Source of the DNA: an uncultured Ignavibacteriota bacterium
GTDB taxonomy: Bacteria > Bacteroidota > Ignavibacteria > Palsa-1295
Direction: 5' to 3'
Assembly (NCBI GenBank): GCA_903900335.1
Contig: CAIUMP010000056.1
Location: 62,001 to 126,000 of the forward strand
Length of the DNA stretch: 64,000 bases
Shown here: positions 33,139-43,442 of the stretch, one piece after another
How positions within the stretch are numbered: the stretch's first letter is position 1
Layout: each line of letters begins with the position of its first letter
Translations under genes and position numbers: made by a program
The notes under the pieces: generated by a model
What the model was told of the DNA's origin: nothing
Databases searched by the model: none
What the model saw: the letters and a program-made list of their open reading frames with translations, nothing else

Positions 33139-36100
33139 ATGAAACTCGTCGTTCGAATAGGGTTATTGTTGGTCATTGTCGCATCGGTCGGATGCCTCGT
33201 TCTTCCTTCCAAGGCACAGGTCAGGTACCGCCGCGGAACTCCAACTCCGGGCTTTCCCCGATCGCAGTTCTATGTGGTCGATTCGGATGACGAATCGCCA
33301 TATAAGCCAACGTTCAAGTTTATTGACACAACCTTTGTCACCTGGATCCGTGTCACAGGCTTTCCGGCCTCAGACACCAGTTCGTCGCGGATCGGTGCTA
33401 CCGTTGATACGGTCCTTATGCCCTATTATCTCAGCAGCATTTGGCTCCTGCAGCCACCATTCGCTGACCCAATGGGACACATGACACCGGGCTCCTCGAT
33501 CTCGACAAGTGGTACGATCTGCTTCAGTGGTATAGATTCCTCCTCGAATAATCAACCTATGCCGGTCGCCAGCGCTCTCATGGATCTGGTTGCACCGCTG
33601 TGGGGTGATTTTGAATTGATTCAGAGCGGATCTAATCGAACCAATATCTATGTCCGCCCTGTCAGCCCGGATTCCTTCTACGTCTCGTTCTATAACCTTG
33701 GACTCAAAGGGACGAACGGTCAGATCCGAGCGACATTCCAGGTCGTCTTCCGCGCAGTCGATAGCTCGATCACCTTCGAGTACAAGTCGTTCGACGGAAC
33801 ACTCAATGGCGTCCCCGCAGCTCAGATCCTCCAGCAATCGGTGACGATCGGCGTCATGGGCCGCTTCCTGAACATGGGCACGATGTATCTCCATAAAGGA
33901 TATTACTACGCCACCAGCTCCACTGGGCACGCACAGAGCCTGCACAACGGGCTTGCCGTGAAATTCTTCCGAATGGATAAGGATGCTTTTCAAATTACCG
34001 GCATCAGCTTCCCACCCTACGACCGATATGAGCTCACATCCAGCACGATGGCGCCTTCGTGCGACATCAACAACTCCTCGGACTCTGCCATTCGTGTCTT
34101 TGTCACTACGACGATGACCAACCTGAGCACGGGGGTCGTGTTCTATTCCAAGCATGATAGTATTGATGTGGCATTACAAAACACGGCCACCTTTACTGGT
34201 GCTTCCTATCAAGGGTTGCCAACGGGTGCATATAAAGTAACATTCGTACTCTCCTATCGCAATAACATATCCGACCAGTGGGCAGAGAACAATACAGCAA
34301 CTCGCTACTTTGTGTATCTGGGAAATCCCACCGTGCCATTCCGCGAGGAGTTCAACAGCGGGCTATCCCCAAGTTTGTGGTCCAATAACGGCGCTGACGT
34401 TCGAGATGCCTCGACCATCATGTACACGCCTATTGCACCGGTGGCAAAGGGTGTGAAAGCGGTGGTGCTCAATCGACTCGATCCAAGCGGCCAATCATAC
34501 CCCACAGATGCCGGCGGCGATACGCTCACAAGTGCACCGATGGATCTGACTGGCCAACCTGGTCCTGTCTACCTATACTTCCACTATCAGCGCGGACTTT
34601 CCAGCGACAGCAGTCAAGCGGGTATCTACAGCCGCTTCCACTCAGGCCCAGAGCTACCCATCCCATACGCGCAAGGTGGCATGGCGCAGTTTGGTGATAC
34701 ACTCTTAGTAGAAGGACTTGTAAGCAGTGGTAATAGATGGAATCCCGATGAATCTTCCTGGTCGAAGATCGGGGTGATCACCGGTGGCTTTGACGTAAAG
34801 ACCCAGACGTTCCGCGCACTGCTTGGCAACCAATTTCTGCACGATCATTTCCGGATGAGGCTTCGTATCCAAGCACGCAACTCCATCGCGGATAAGTCCC
34901 CGATGACTGCCCAATATTTCCTGGAAGATGCGGATAACTTCGTCGTCGATGCGATCCATGTCGAGCCCATTCCATCCCACAAAACAGAGCTCGAACCGTT
35001 GGATGTTGATCTTGGCAATGGGGTCTTCAACCACATCCCACGCGACCTCTCTGGCGGACTTACTCCGAAAGTGCGCGTCATGAATAACGGCGATGACGTT
35101 GCACTCGGACTCTTCATCGCTCATCTTCGCATTTGGGATGGCATTGGGAGGATCGTCTATGATAGGATCAGCCATTGCGACATTCCATCCCCGCAGACAG
35201 ATCAATGGTACACCTTGCCGGCGTGGGACATTCATGGGAGCCAGGGCGGCGTCTTTACCGCACTCGTCACGCTTGAAGCGACCGACTATGATCTGTATAA
35301 AGCCAACGATACAAATCTCTTCTACAAGCCGCTCGTCATTGACGATCAGTATTCTATGGATGATGGGCAGCCGGATGCCGTGGGCACATCTTCAACCGCG
35401 CCTACGAACTTCTACTACACCTTTACACCGCTGGGGAATGACACGCTGCGCGGTTGCCGCTTTTATTATACTGGTTCCAGTTCAGCTGCGTCGTGGTCCG
35501 TGGACATCTTCGCAAATGGCACGACAGTAAATCGCAGCTTCTCGGTCACCCCTTCGGGCGCTGGTTGGTATCAGGCGAATTTCGCGCCCGTGGCACTCAA
35601 GGACACAACCGTCTATCGCCTGCACTTCACCATGAGCAGCGGCACCAACTTTGGCGGGGACAACTCTAACGGGCTTGTCTATTACACGCTATTGGACTCC
35701 GTAACAAGTGCAAACAATCGCTATGGAACACTTCACCCGGACGTCCTCAGTCATTTCTTCTACTCTCCAACGGTTTCCTACACCTCCCCGACAGCGACCG
35801 ACGCAGCAAACGGTGGCTTCCTGGTGCCAATGTTCCGATTGGTCTTCAGCGGGGCGACAAATTATCTCCCCGTCGAACTTGCTTCCATTTCCGCACAGAG
35901 GAATAGCGGCGGTGCGGTGGTGCTTTCGTGGAAGACGGCGGTGGAAGAAAACGTGGCATTGTACGAGATAGAGCGCGTGAGCACACATGAACTCATCGCG
36001 CAGCTTCCTGCGCGCAATATTTCCACTGGGGCAGAATATGCTGCAATGGACCGGACAGCACCGGCCGACAACGTGCTCTACGAGATCTTCGCGCGTGACA

Positions 36101-36393
36101 AGGATGGCTCCCGCTCATCGCTTGGAAGAGTTCTGGCCGCGCCGTTTGGAAACAACGCAGGCCTTACGATTGCTGCATACCCAAATCCTGCGCGTGGGAC
36201 ACTCTCAATTACTTCCAACCAACAACTTGATGGTGTGTTGCTCATCGATCCGCTCGGGCGAGTCGTTCGCCGTTTCGGCGCTGTTTCGGGTACTGAGTCA
36301 TTCGATGTAACAAATGTGCCTAACGGAAGTTATTTCCTCTGCGCATCAACGGATGCAAAGTCTGTGCGTACCCGCATTACCATTCTACACTGA
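33139..36393 (+). CDS. Large T9SS-sorted secreted protein
   Basis: From ATG 33139, preceded by GGAG at a normal distance, it has 1084 residues. A signal peptide (KLVVRIGLLLVIVASVGCLV) leads into a mature N-terminus RYRRGTPTPGFPRSQFYVVD. The body has beta-rich segments: a GEVED-like region with FVTWIRVTGFPASDTSSSRI, lectin/jelly-roll-like strands around VYLYFHYQRGLSSDSSQAG, and tandem CARDB-like strands. Near the end is a VELASISAQRNSGGAVVLSW fibronectin-like segment, common before T9SS domains. The end is YPNPARGTLSITSNQQLDGV, GRVVRRFG, NGSYFLCAS. It opens an operon of three cargo genes. Function unknown. Confidence 0.85.
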   Translation: MKLVVRIGLLLVIVASVGCLVLPSKAQVRYRRGTPTPGFPRSQFYVVDSDDESPYKPTFKFIDTTFVTWIRVTGFPASDTSSSRIGATVDTVLMPYYLSSIWLLQPPFADPMGHMTPGSSISTSGTICFSGIDSSSNNQPMPVASALMDLVAPLWGDFELIQSGSNRTNIYVRPVSPDSFYVSFYNLGLKGTNGQIRATFQVVFRAVDSSITFEYKSFDGTLNGVPAAQILQQSVTIGVMGRFLNMGTMYLHKGYYYATSSTGHAQSLHNGLAVKFFRMDKDAFQITGISFPPYDRYELTSSTMAPSCDINNSSDSAIRVFVTTTMTNLSTGVVFYSKHDSIDVALQNTATFTGASYQGLPTGAYKVTFVLSYRNNISDQWAENNTATRYFVYLGNPTVPFREEFNSGLSPSLWSNNGADVRDASTIMYTPIAPVAKGVKAVVLNRLDPSGQSYPTDAGGDTLTSAPMDLTGQPGPVYLYFHYQRGLSSDSSQAGIYSRFHSGPELPIPYAQGGMAQFGDTLLVEGLVSSGNRWNPDESSWSKIGVITGGFDVKTQTFRALLGNQFLHDHFRMRLRIQARNSIADKSPMTAQYFLEDADNFVVDAIHVEPIPSHKTELEPLDVDLGNGVFNHIPRDLSGGLTPKVRVMNNGDDVALGLFIAHLRIWDGIGRIVYDRISHCDIPSPQTDQWYTLPAWDIHGSQGGVFTALVTLEATDYDLYKANDTNLFYKPLVIDDQYSMDDGQPDAVGTSSTAPTNFYYTFTPLGNDTLRGCRFYYTGSSSAASWSVDIFANGTTVNRSFSVTPSGAGWYQANFAPVALKDTTVYRLHFTMSSGTNFGGDNSNGLVYYTLLDSVTSANNRYGTLHPDVLSHFFYSPTVSYTSPTATDAANGGFLVPMFRLVFSGATNYLPVELASISAQRNSGGAVVLSWKTAVEENVALYEIERVSTHELIAQLPARNISTGAEYAAMDRTAPADNVLYEIFARDKDGSRSSLGRVLAAPFGNNAGLTIAAYPNPARGTLSITSNQQLDGVLLIDPLGRVVRRFGAVSGTESFDVTNVPNGSYFLCASTDAKSVRTRITILH

Positions 36394-36439
36394 TCTGTCC
36401 ATCGGCGAAGTAGCACTGATCCAATGTAGCAAAAAACGG

Positions 36440-38086
36440 ATGTTTCGCTTCTCGTTCATAGCGGTCGTTCTGTTCCTATCCACTGCGGGTGGCCCTGCGT
36501 CAGGGCAGACCGTCATGCCGCGCGCGGGAAGGAATTTCACGTTCGGGATTATCGAGGGGCCAGATCGAAACGTATCTTCGGGTGGCCCATTCGTTGCATC
36601 CCAACTAACACTCACAGCTCTCAGCACGTATGATGGAAGCGGTACGGTAACTTCCCCGAGCGGCTACTCGCAACCCTTTAGCTTCACTGCCAATCATCCG
36701 ACAATTATCGATCTGCCGCACAACCTTACGCATCAAACCGATCTCGGCAAAACTGCGAAAGGCGTCCTGGTTCATACCACACGACCTGTCAACCTGGTGC
36801 TGGAGGATTCCGTCGTAGATGCTGGCGATGCATCGCAGATCTACCCTGATGATGGGCTGGACACTAACTACGTTGTGAGCGAGTGGGGACTTTGGAATGA
36901 CATTGGCGAGAACAACCGCGTCGAGTTCTTGGTCACAGCGAGCCAGGACAGTACACACGTTTCGATTGTGCCATCGTCGATGACCATGCTGATCGAACCA
37001 TCCAACGTGTCGATCGAGATAATGCTCATGAAGGGTGAGTGCTATATGGTCAAAGCGGACTCCAACTCGCGACCAAAGAACATCGGGCTTTCGGGCTCAA
37101 CAGTGAGGGCTGATAAGCCCGTGTCGGTCATGGTGGGGACGACATGCGCGTATGTTCCGGCAGGGGTTCAATCCTGCAATGAGCTGATGGATGAGTTGAT
37201 CGGACGAAAGTGGTGGGGTACCCATTTCTTCGTTCAACCCTTGGGGAATGTGGACTCCATGGTAGAGTTACTACTAACAGGTGACACGGATTTCGTGGCG
37301 ATCATTAACGGCACCCCAAGTCTTGCAAACGGCAAGAGGCTGGTTTCAGAAGTGCGGGGTGCTGCGGAAATTCTCGCGACTGTACCTGTAGAAGTTCACC
37401 AACTTACGAGAGGAAGCGAACTCTCTCCCGGTGCGCAAGGGGACCCGACGCTGGTGACCATTCTGCCCGTGAGTCAGTACTCCGACACGATGATCTGGGT
37501 CAGTCCTAACATGCTTGCTGATTTGTCCCCGTTCACTCATTGGGCACCGATCATCTTTCCTACAGCGGCGTACAATTCAATCATGCTCGATGGTGTCGCG
37601 CTCGCAGCGATTCCAGCAACACGGCTCGCTGGTGTCGTGCGCCCCATTAATGCGAGCGCGTGGTCAGCGATCAATCCGATCGTTAGTGAGGGCGTGCATA
37701 CCTTGTGTTCCCCTGTCCCAATCTTTGCGCTTTGCACTGGATTCCAACTGGCTGATGCGTATTCCTTCATTCCCGGCACCGTTCTGCCTCTCTCGAAACC
37801 GGATGGTACACAGGGACTGCCGACAGAGTCAGCTAATGAATCTGCGAGTCTTGCGGTTTCCATCTATCCGAATCCGTCAAGCACCTATGTGAGGGTCATC
37901 GGAGCGGTGCCACTCTCGGACATTGGGCTCGTCGATCCGCTTGGCCGCGAGGTGATACACATCGCTACAATCTCAGATGAATACTCGTTCGATGTCGAAC
38001 ACATCCCGGCAGGAACGTACACCTTGGTTGCTAACAGCAGATCTTCGAACGCTCAAGGACACTGGCAAATATCGATCATCCACTAA
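36440..38086 (+). CDS. T9SS-sorted IgGFc-binding-like protein (first copy of a tandem pair)
   Basis: About 548 residues from ATG 36440, where a signal peptide begins (MFRFSFIAVVLFLSTAGGPA). The mature part starts AGRNFTFGIIEGPDR and continues VVSEWGLWNDIGENNRVEFL, LMKGECYMVKAD, SGSTVRADKPVSVM, KWWGTHFFVQPLGN. Each of these blocks has a close match in the gene at 38135. The end is a sorting domain (SIYPNPSSTYVRVIG, DPLGREVIHIA, AGTYTLVANS). Upstream ATGs (e.g. 36314) are inside the previous gene. Function unknown; surface or secreted location expected. Confidence 0.83.
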   Translation: MFRFSFIAVVLFLSTAGGPASGQTVMPRAGRNFTFGIIEGPDRNVSSGGPFVASQLTLTALSTYDGSGTVTSPSGYSQPFSFTANHPTIIDLPHNLTHQTDLGKTAKGVLVHTTRPVNLVLEDSVVDAGDASQIYPDDGLDTNYVVSEWGLWNDIGENNRVEFLVTASQDSTHVSIVPSSMTMLIEPSNVSIEIMLMKGECYMVKADSNSRPKNIGLSGSTVRADKPVSVMVGTTCAYVPAGVQSCNELMDELIGRKWWGTHFFVQPLGNVDSMVELLLTGDTDFVAIINGTPSLANGKRLVSEVRGAAEILATVPVEVHQLTRGSELSPGAQGDPTLVTILPVSQYSDTMIWVSPNMLADLSPFTHWAPIIFPTAAYNSIMLDGVALAAIPATRLAGVVRPINASAWSAINPIVSEGVHTLCSPVPIFALCTGFQLADAYSFIPGTVLPLSKPDGTQGLPTESANESASLAVSIYPNPSSTYVRVIGAVPLSDIGLVDPLGREVIHIATISDEYSFDVEHIPAGTYTLVANSRSSNAQGHWQISIIH

Positions 38087-38134
38087 TTTACAAAACGTAT
38101 CGTGAGATCAATAACGCATTCTGGGTGGTCCTCG

Positions 38135-41038
38135 GTGAAGCGCATTCGGGCACTGTGCTTTCTCGTCTTCTTCGCGCTTACTCTTTTTTCGGATCTATCC
38201 GCAAACGCGCAGGCTACGCTGCAGCGCGCTGGTCAGAATTTTACCTTTGGTATCATTGAGGGGCCTGATCGTCTTGCTGTCTCGGACACGAACGTTCAGC
38301 CCTCGCACATCACGGTCACTGTCACGAGCCCATTTGATGGCTGTGGTGTGTACCTGTCACCCGATGGCGAAGCGGGTCAGTTCTCGTTCACGGCGAATAG
38401 GCCTACCATCTTCGACCTGCCATACCACCTGATGCACCTGACCGATCTTGGCAAGACGAGGAAGGGTATTCTTGTACACACCAACGAACCAGTAAATATC
38501 GTCCTGCAGGACTCCGTACCGGAGGCCGGCGAAGCAACACAGATCTTTCCTGATGAGGCGCTGGACACCAGCTATGTAGTCAGTGAGTGGGGTCTGTGGA
38601 ATGACTTTCGTGAGAATAACCGCGTGCAGTTTCTCGTAACTGCAAGTCAGGATAATACCATTGTTACGATCGTCCCGACAGTTCGAACATTACTCGGACA
38701 GCCTGCTGGTGTACCAATCGTCGTTACGCTTATGAAGGGCGAGTGCTATATGGTGAAGGCAGACTCCTCATCGTTCCCACTGGAGACTTCTCTTTCTGGT
38801 TCGACGGTCGTCTCAACAAAGCCCGTCAGTGTCATCGCTGGCATCACATGCGCGTATGTTCCGTTGGAGAAGCAATCGTGCAATGAGATCATGGATGAGA
38901 TCCTCGGCAAGAAGTGGTGGGGCCAGCACTTCTTCGTGCAGCCGCTCGGAAATCGGGATCCCATGGTGGAGCTCTTGATCACGAGCGACCAAGACTTCTT
39001 CGCGACGATCAACGGTGCGCCTTCTGCATCCTCTGGAAAACGGCTCTACGCGGAAGTTCTCGGACCGGCAGAGGTCCAAACATTCGCTCCAACACAAGTG
39101 GCACAGTTGACGCGCGGGAGCAGCTTCTCCTTTTCTGGCGAGAGCGATCCTTCGGTAGTCACTATTCTTGATACGTCGCACTATGCCGACACAATGATCT
39201 GGAATGCACCGCATATTGTGGAGTCTGATTTTTCAAGCTTCGCAAACTGGGCACCCATCATCTTCCCAACGGCGGATTCAGACAAGATTTTTCTCGATGG
39301 TATTGCGCTCAATGCGATTCCGATCGCAAAGTTATTCGACACTGTTCGCGTCATCAACAAAACCCGCTGGTCTGCCATCAATCCCAGTGTGGATGAAGGA
39401 TTTCACAGGCTCACCTCTAACGTACCGATCTTCTCGCTTGGTACTGGATTCCAACAGGCGGATTCCTACTCCTTTATCGCTGGAACGGTTGGTCCCGGTA
39501 TTCACCGCGACACGGCACATCATACCTTACTCCTGAAGCCCGAGCCAGCTACTGCCTGTTCAAATTTCGGCGTCAATGTCACCCTCGACGCACCGCTCAC
39601 GCAGAAGGAATTTGCGACCAGCCTGCAGATCCTGCTTCGTTACGATCCAACGACGCTCTATCTGGTAGCCATCGAACCGCATGCTGTCCTTACCAATGCG
39701 ACCTATAAGATCGACTCCTCGACGCCTGGTATATTGGCGATCTCTGTGGTGGGAATACCGCTGAGCGGCACGGATCTCTTCCGCATGGTCTTTGGTGGGT
39801 CGCGTTCGTCAGCAAGTACGTCCATCGGGAAGAACTCCGCTGCGGATGCGTGCGCGGATGCAATCGAGCAGATTCCGATCGACGCAGTAACATTCGCCGT
39901 CGAGCCCTCGACGGATTCGCTGCATCGCTCGCTGATACTTCGTTCAACGAAAGCGAAGTCCTGCACGCAGACAACACTCGCGTTGGTTGCAGATTCGATC
40001 ATTAGCGGAAAGGATAAATTTATCCCTGTCCGTATCGAGCTGCAGTTTGATACAACGCTTGAATATCTCACGACGGTAATTCCGGGCATTCCACTTGCGC
40101 CGATCAACTACACGCAGTCGGGACAGAATAATGGCAACTACCGTTTGACGGTCAATGCGCCGACCGTGGTGAGTGGCGGCGATACCCTGCTTCTCTTTAG
40201 GTTATTCCCTCATGCGGCTTCGGATAGTGTGACGCTCCACGCGCGCGTTACCTATTTGCTCTGCGGTGACACAGTCGCTAAGGATCTGATCCTCCACACC
40301 TCCATCGCTGCAAATACGGATACTGGCAATACGTGGCTTTCCGTCGCTGTCTCGCCCGTTACCTTTGGAAATCCTGCCTCTGCGGATGTGACACTGTTCG
40401 GACTTCCATCGAGCGCTATCGTGAATCATTTCGATCTGTTCGTAAACTACAATGGCAATGTTTTGAAAGCTGTACAGGCGGATGTCAACGGCACCCTCAC
40501 GAGCGGCTGGACTGCGAGCGTGCAGCAAATCTCCGAGGACGTTGCGAAGATAACATTCACATCCTCAGGTGGACCACTGGGTACGTCCGGTGTGTTAACA
40601 CATTTGATCTTCAAGACCTACGTGTCGGACTCGGAGACTTCACCGATCAGCGTAATGAGTTCGCTACCCGGCACATCGAATGGCTGCGCAGTGGTGTATC
40701 AGTCGGCACAGGCACAAACGGTATTCCTGGGCAAGGATATTTGTGGTGATCCTACGCTCCGAGCATTCTTGTTGACGAACGGAGTGAAGATCGAGAGTGC
40801 CTTCCAGAGTGACGACGGAGGAATTGTTGCAAACATTCTGGCCGGACAAAGCGCAAACGTTGCGCTTTCAGTCTCGAATATGGTTGGCGAAAGCGTGTGG
40901 GCGTCCACTGTCGTGGTTGCGCCTGGTGTTCAATCCGTGCGCATTCCAGCAGGGTCCTTGTTGCCATCCGGCGGGTATGTCGTGCGTGCGGAAGCAAACC
41001 GGTTTGTATCGTCGCGGAAGGTGGTAGTTCGGAAGTGA
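38135..41038 (+). CDS. T9SS-sorted IgGFc-binding-like protein with cohesin-like tail (second copy)
   Basis: About 967 residues from GTG 38135, which starts the signal peptide (RIRALCFLVFFALTLFSDLS, ending ANAQ); a GTG at 38102 is possible. The first 440 residues repeat the preceding gene (AGQNFTFGIIEGPDR, VVSEWGLWNDFRENNRVQFL, KWWGQHFFVQPLGN). Then come about three segments with cohesin-like strand patterns (LQILLRYDPTTLYLVAI, RIELQFDTTLEYLTT, LFVNYNGNVLKAVQAD). The last 90 residues are sorting-domain-like (VVVAPGVQSVRIPAGSLLPS, then YVVRAEANRFVSSRKVVVRK). A duplication followed by domain gain is evident. Function unknown. Confidence 0.82.
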   Translation: MKRIRALCFLVFFALTLFSDLSANAQATLQRAGQNFTFGIIEGPDRLAVSDTNVQPSHITVTVTSPFDGCGVYLSPDGEAGQFSFTANRPTIFDLPYHLMHLTDLGKTRKGILVHTNEPVNIVLQDSVPEAGEATQIFPDEALDTSYVVSEWGLWNDFRENNRVQFLVTASQDNTIVTIVPTVRTLLGQPAGVPIVVTLMKGECYMVKADSSSFPLETSLSGSTVVSTKPVSVIAGITCAYVPLEKQSCNEIMDEILGKKWWGQHFFVQPLGNRDPMVELLITSDQDFFATINGAPSASSGKRLYAEVLGPAEVQTFAPTQVAQLTRGSSFSFSGESDPSVVTILDTSHYADTMIWNAPHIVESDFSSFANWAPIIFPTADSDKIFLDGIALNAIPIAKLFDTVRVINKTRWSAINPSVDEGFHRLTSNVPIFSLGTGFQQADSYSFIAGTVGPGIHRDTAHHTLLLKPEPATACSNFGVNVTLDAPLTQKEFATSLQILLRYDPTTLYLVAIEPHAVLTNATYKIDSSTPGILAISVVGIPLSGTDLFRMVFGGSRSSASTSIGKNSAADACADAIEQIPIDAVTFAVEPSTDSLHRSLILRSTKAKSCTQTTLALVADSIISGKDKFIPVRIELQFDTTLEYLTTVIPGIPLAPINYTQSGQNNGNYRLTVNAPTVVSGGDTLLLFRLFPHAASDSVTLHARVTYLLCGDTVAKDLILHTSIAANTDTGNTWLSVAVSPVTFGNPASADVTLFGLPSSAIVNHFDLFVNYNGNVLKAVQADVNGTLTSGWTASVQQISEDVAKITFTSSGGPLGTSGVLTHLIFKTYVSDSETSPISVMSSLPGTSNGCAVVYQSAQAQTVFLGKDICGDPTLRAFLLTNGVKIESAFQSDDGGIVANILAGQSANVALSVSNMVGESVWASTVVVAPGVQSVRIPAGSLLPSGGYVVRAEANRFVSSRKVVVRK

Positions 41039-41068
41039 TGACTTTCGAACCCTTCGTTCAACGTTAGC

Positions 41069-42502
41069 TCAAACAAACTCCGGTCCCCACGAACCGGCAG
41101 GATAGAAATGCAGCGTGTGCTTCCGCTTTAGCACTGGTGTGTAGAGCTTCCACGATGCGAGCATCTCATCTGAACTGACGAACAGCGTTTGATCGCCAAG
41201 CATCACATCATGTAGTAGCGTGTGATATGCATCCGGAAGTGCACCGAATGCTTCCGAGTAAGAGAAATGCATCCACTCGGTCTTAAGCATCATCTCCGTG
41301 CCGGGGGCTTTCACTTCGAAGGACATGCGAAAGCCCTCGTTGGGCTGCACGGCAATCACTAAAACATTCGCAGAGGAGTGCGACTCTGTACTATTGTCGT
41401 GGAGTTTGTGTGGGGTGAAAAGATTGATCGGTGGGCAGCGGAATGTGATCTTGATCTCTGAGCTGTGATCCTTCAATCGCTTGCCCGTCCGCAGATAGAA
41501 CGGCACTCCGTGCCAGCGCCAATTCTCCATGTGGAGCTTTAGGCCAACGAATGTCTCCGTGTTGGAATTTCTGCGAACACCTTTCTCCTCCCGATAACCG
41601 CGCACGCGCTCTCCGCCGATCTCACCATCGGTGTATTGCCCCATCGTTACATCGTTCTCGCCAATCGGAGCGATCGAACGCAGGACACGCACTTTTTCAT
41701 AGCGGATGTCCGCCGCGGTAAAGGAGGCCGGGATCTCCATCGCAGTTAGCGCAATTAGCTGCGTAAGATGATTCTGTATCATGTCACGCATCGCCCCGCT
41801 CTTCTCGTAATATCCCGCACGTGACTCTACACCAAGCTCTTCTGCGACAACGATCTCCACCTTCTCTATCTTCTCCCGATTCCACATCGATTCGAAGATC
41901 GCATTGCCAAAGCGGAAGGCGATAAGGTTCTGCACCGTCTCCTTGCCGAGGTAGTGGTCAATGCGATAGACCTGCTCCTCGTCGAAGTTCTTGTGGACGA
42001 CATCATTCAATTCGACAGCCGAGTCGAGATCGCGACCGAACGGCTTTTCAATGACGAGGCGCGTCCAGCCTTTGCTCTTGTTCAATCCCGCTGCACCGAG
42101 TGCTTCGATGGTCGGTCCAAACTGCGGCGGAGGCAGCGCAAGATAGAATATGCGATTTCCTGCCTGTCCGTGCGCTCGTTCCAGCTTCGCGATGCGCGCT
42201 GAGAGCTTCTTAAAATCTTCCGATGTGCTTTCGCCGATAGCGTGATAGTACAGTCGAGAGGAGCACCACTTGTTAGCGAGTTCGGCGTTACTTCCTAGAG
42301 ATTCCTTTATAGCATCCTCGGCATTCTTTCGGAAGCCCGCATCATCCATGTCATTGCCGCGACCGATCCCTAGAATGATGATGTCCTCATTCATGTGGCC
42401 GGCGGCTGCCATTTCATAGAGCGAAGGGATCAGCTTGCGATGTGCAAGATCACCCGTTGCTCCGAAGATCGCGATAACGGCCGGCTGAGAGTGTTTGGTC
42501 AT
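41069..42502 (-). CDS. zwf: Glucose-6-phosphate 1-dehydrogenase
   Basis: Zwf oxidises glucose 6-phosphate to 6-phosphogluconolactone with NAD(P), the first step of the oxidative pentose phosphate pathway. Hallmarks are IFGATGDLAHRKLIPSLYEM (dinucleotide binding), VIEKPFGRDL, VYRIDHYLGKETVQNLIAFR (active-site RIDHYLGKE) and RPPIN-like RCPPINLF near the end. 477 residues from ATG 42502, normal length. An upstream TTG (42526) overlaps the previous stop and is less likely. It follows gnd on the same strand with a 25-base gap. Confidence 0.97.
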   Translation of the reverse strand: MTKHSQPAVIAIFGATGDLAHRKLIPSLYEMAAAGHMNEDIIILGIGRGNDMDDAGFRKNAEDAIKESLGSNAELANKWCSSRLYYHAIGESTSEDFKKLSARIAKLERAHGQAGNRIFYLALPPPQFGPTIEALGAAGLNKSKGWTRLVIEKPFGRDLDSAVELNDVVHKNFDEEQVYRIDHYLGKETVQNLIAFRFGNAIFESMWNREKIEKVEIVVAEELGVESRAGYYEKSGAMRDMIQNHLTQLIALTAMEIPASFTAADIRYEKVRVLRSIAPIGENDVTMGQYTDGEIGGERVRGYREEKGVRRNSNTETFVGLKLHMENWRWHGVPFYLRTGKRLKDHSSEIKITFRCPPINLFTPHKLHDNSTESHSSANVLVIAVQPNEGFRMSFEVKAPGTEMMLKTEWMHFSYSEAFGALPDAYHTLLHDVMLGDQTLFVSSDEMLASWKLYTPVLKRKHTLHFYPAGSWGPEFV

Positions 42503-42527
42503 ACGGTTTGCTTTCGATGTCAACAAA

Positions 42528-43433
42528 TTACTCCTTTACGATAGGATGGCCGCCGAACTCATTGCGCATTGCCGAGAGCAATTTATCACTGAAAGACTCT
42601 TTCTCCCGAGAGCGAATGCGTTCAAGTAAGGAGAGTGTCATGATCGGCGCAGGGACATCATTCTCAATAGCTTCGAAGACCGTCCAACGGCCTTCACCGG
42701 AATCGGCTACGACGGGTGCGATGCCTTCCAACTCTGGATTCTTTGCGAGAGCATCGGCTGTGAGATCAAGCAACCACGAGCGAACAACACTTCCATATCG
42801 CCAGATCTCAGAGATCTGGTGCACATCAAATTCGAAGCCCTTCTTATGTTTGAGCAATGAAAGCCCCTCAGCGTAAGCTTGCATCAGTCCGTACTCTATA
42901 CCATTGTGTACCATCTTGACGTAATGCCCTGCTCCGCACTCGCCAACGCGACCCCATCCTTGCGTCTTCGATGGAGCGAGCGTCTCGAAAATCGGGGTGA
43001 GATACTCGACGATCTTTTCATCGCCGCCGATCATCATACTATACCCTTCCTTCAAGCCCCAGATGCCGCCGCTTGTGCCGGCATCGACGAACGCGATATT
43101 GCTCGCTCGCAAGGATTCGGCGCGGCGCATCGAGTCCTTGAAATTTGAATTGCCACCATCAATGAGAATGTCGCCGGTGTGAAGATGCGGAAGAAGACCA
43201 GCAATGGTGTCGTCCACTGGTGCACCGGCAGGGACCATGATCCATAGAATGCGAGGTGTCGGGAGCTTGCTGCATAACTCTTCAAGCGAAGCTGCTGAGC
43301 CGCCTCCAGATGCGACCATGCGCTGACGCGCTTCCTCGCTGGGGTCGTATCCGACGATTTGATGTCCACCGTTGATGAGGCGCGCCGCCATATTGGCACC
43401 CATGCGGCCAAGACCAATCATTGCTATTGTCAT
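42528..43433 (-). CDS. gnd: 6-phosphogluconate dehydrogenase, short (decarboxylating, YqeC/GndA-like) form
   Basis: This enzyme turns 6-phosphogluconate into ribulose 5-phosphate plus CO2 and reduced cofactor. It has 301 residues, the length of the short bacterial form. The cofactor site is TIAMIGLGRMGANMAARL. The catalytic region is DAGTSGGIWGLKEGYSMMIG and GHYVKMVHNGIEYG (Lys and His-Asn). It sits ten bases after the GH15 stop and just before zwf, so the operon pairs the two dehydrogenases of the pathway. Cofactor preference (NAD or NADP) was not deduced. Confidence 0.95.
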   Translation of the reverse strand: MTIAMIGLGRMGANMAARLINGGHQIVGYDPSEEARQRMVASGGGSAASLEELCSKLPTPRILWIMVPAGAPVDDTIAGLLPHLHTGDILIDGGNSNFKDSMRRAESLRASNIAFVDAGTSGGIWGLKEGYSMMIGGDEKIVEYLTPIFETLAPSKTQGWGRVGECGAGHYVKMVHNGIEYGLMQAYAEGLSLLKHKKGFEFDVHQISEIWRYGSVVRSWLLDLTADALAKNPELEGIAPVVADSGEGRWTVFEAIENDVPAPIMTLSLLERIRSREKESFSDKLLSAMRNEFGGHPIVKE

Positions 43434-43442
43434 AGAGCTTTC

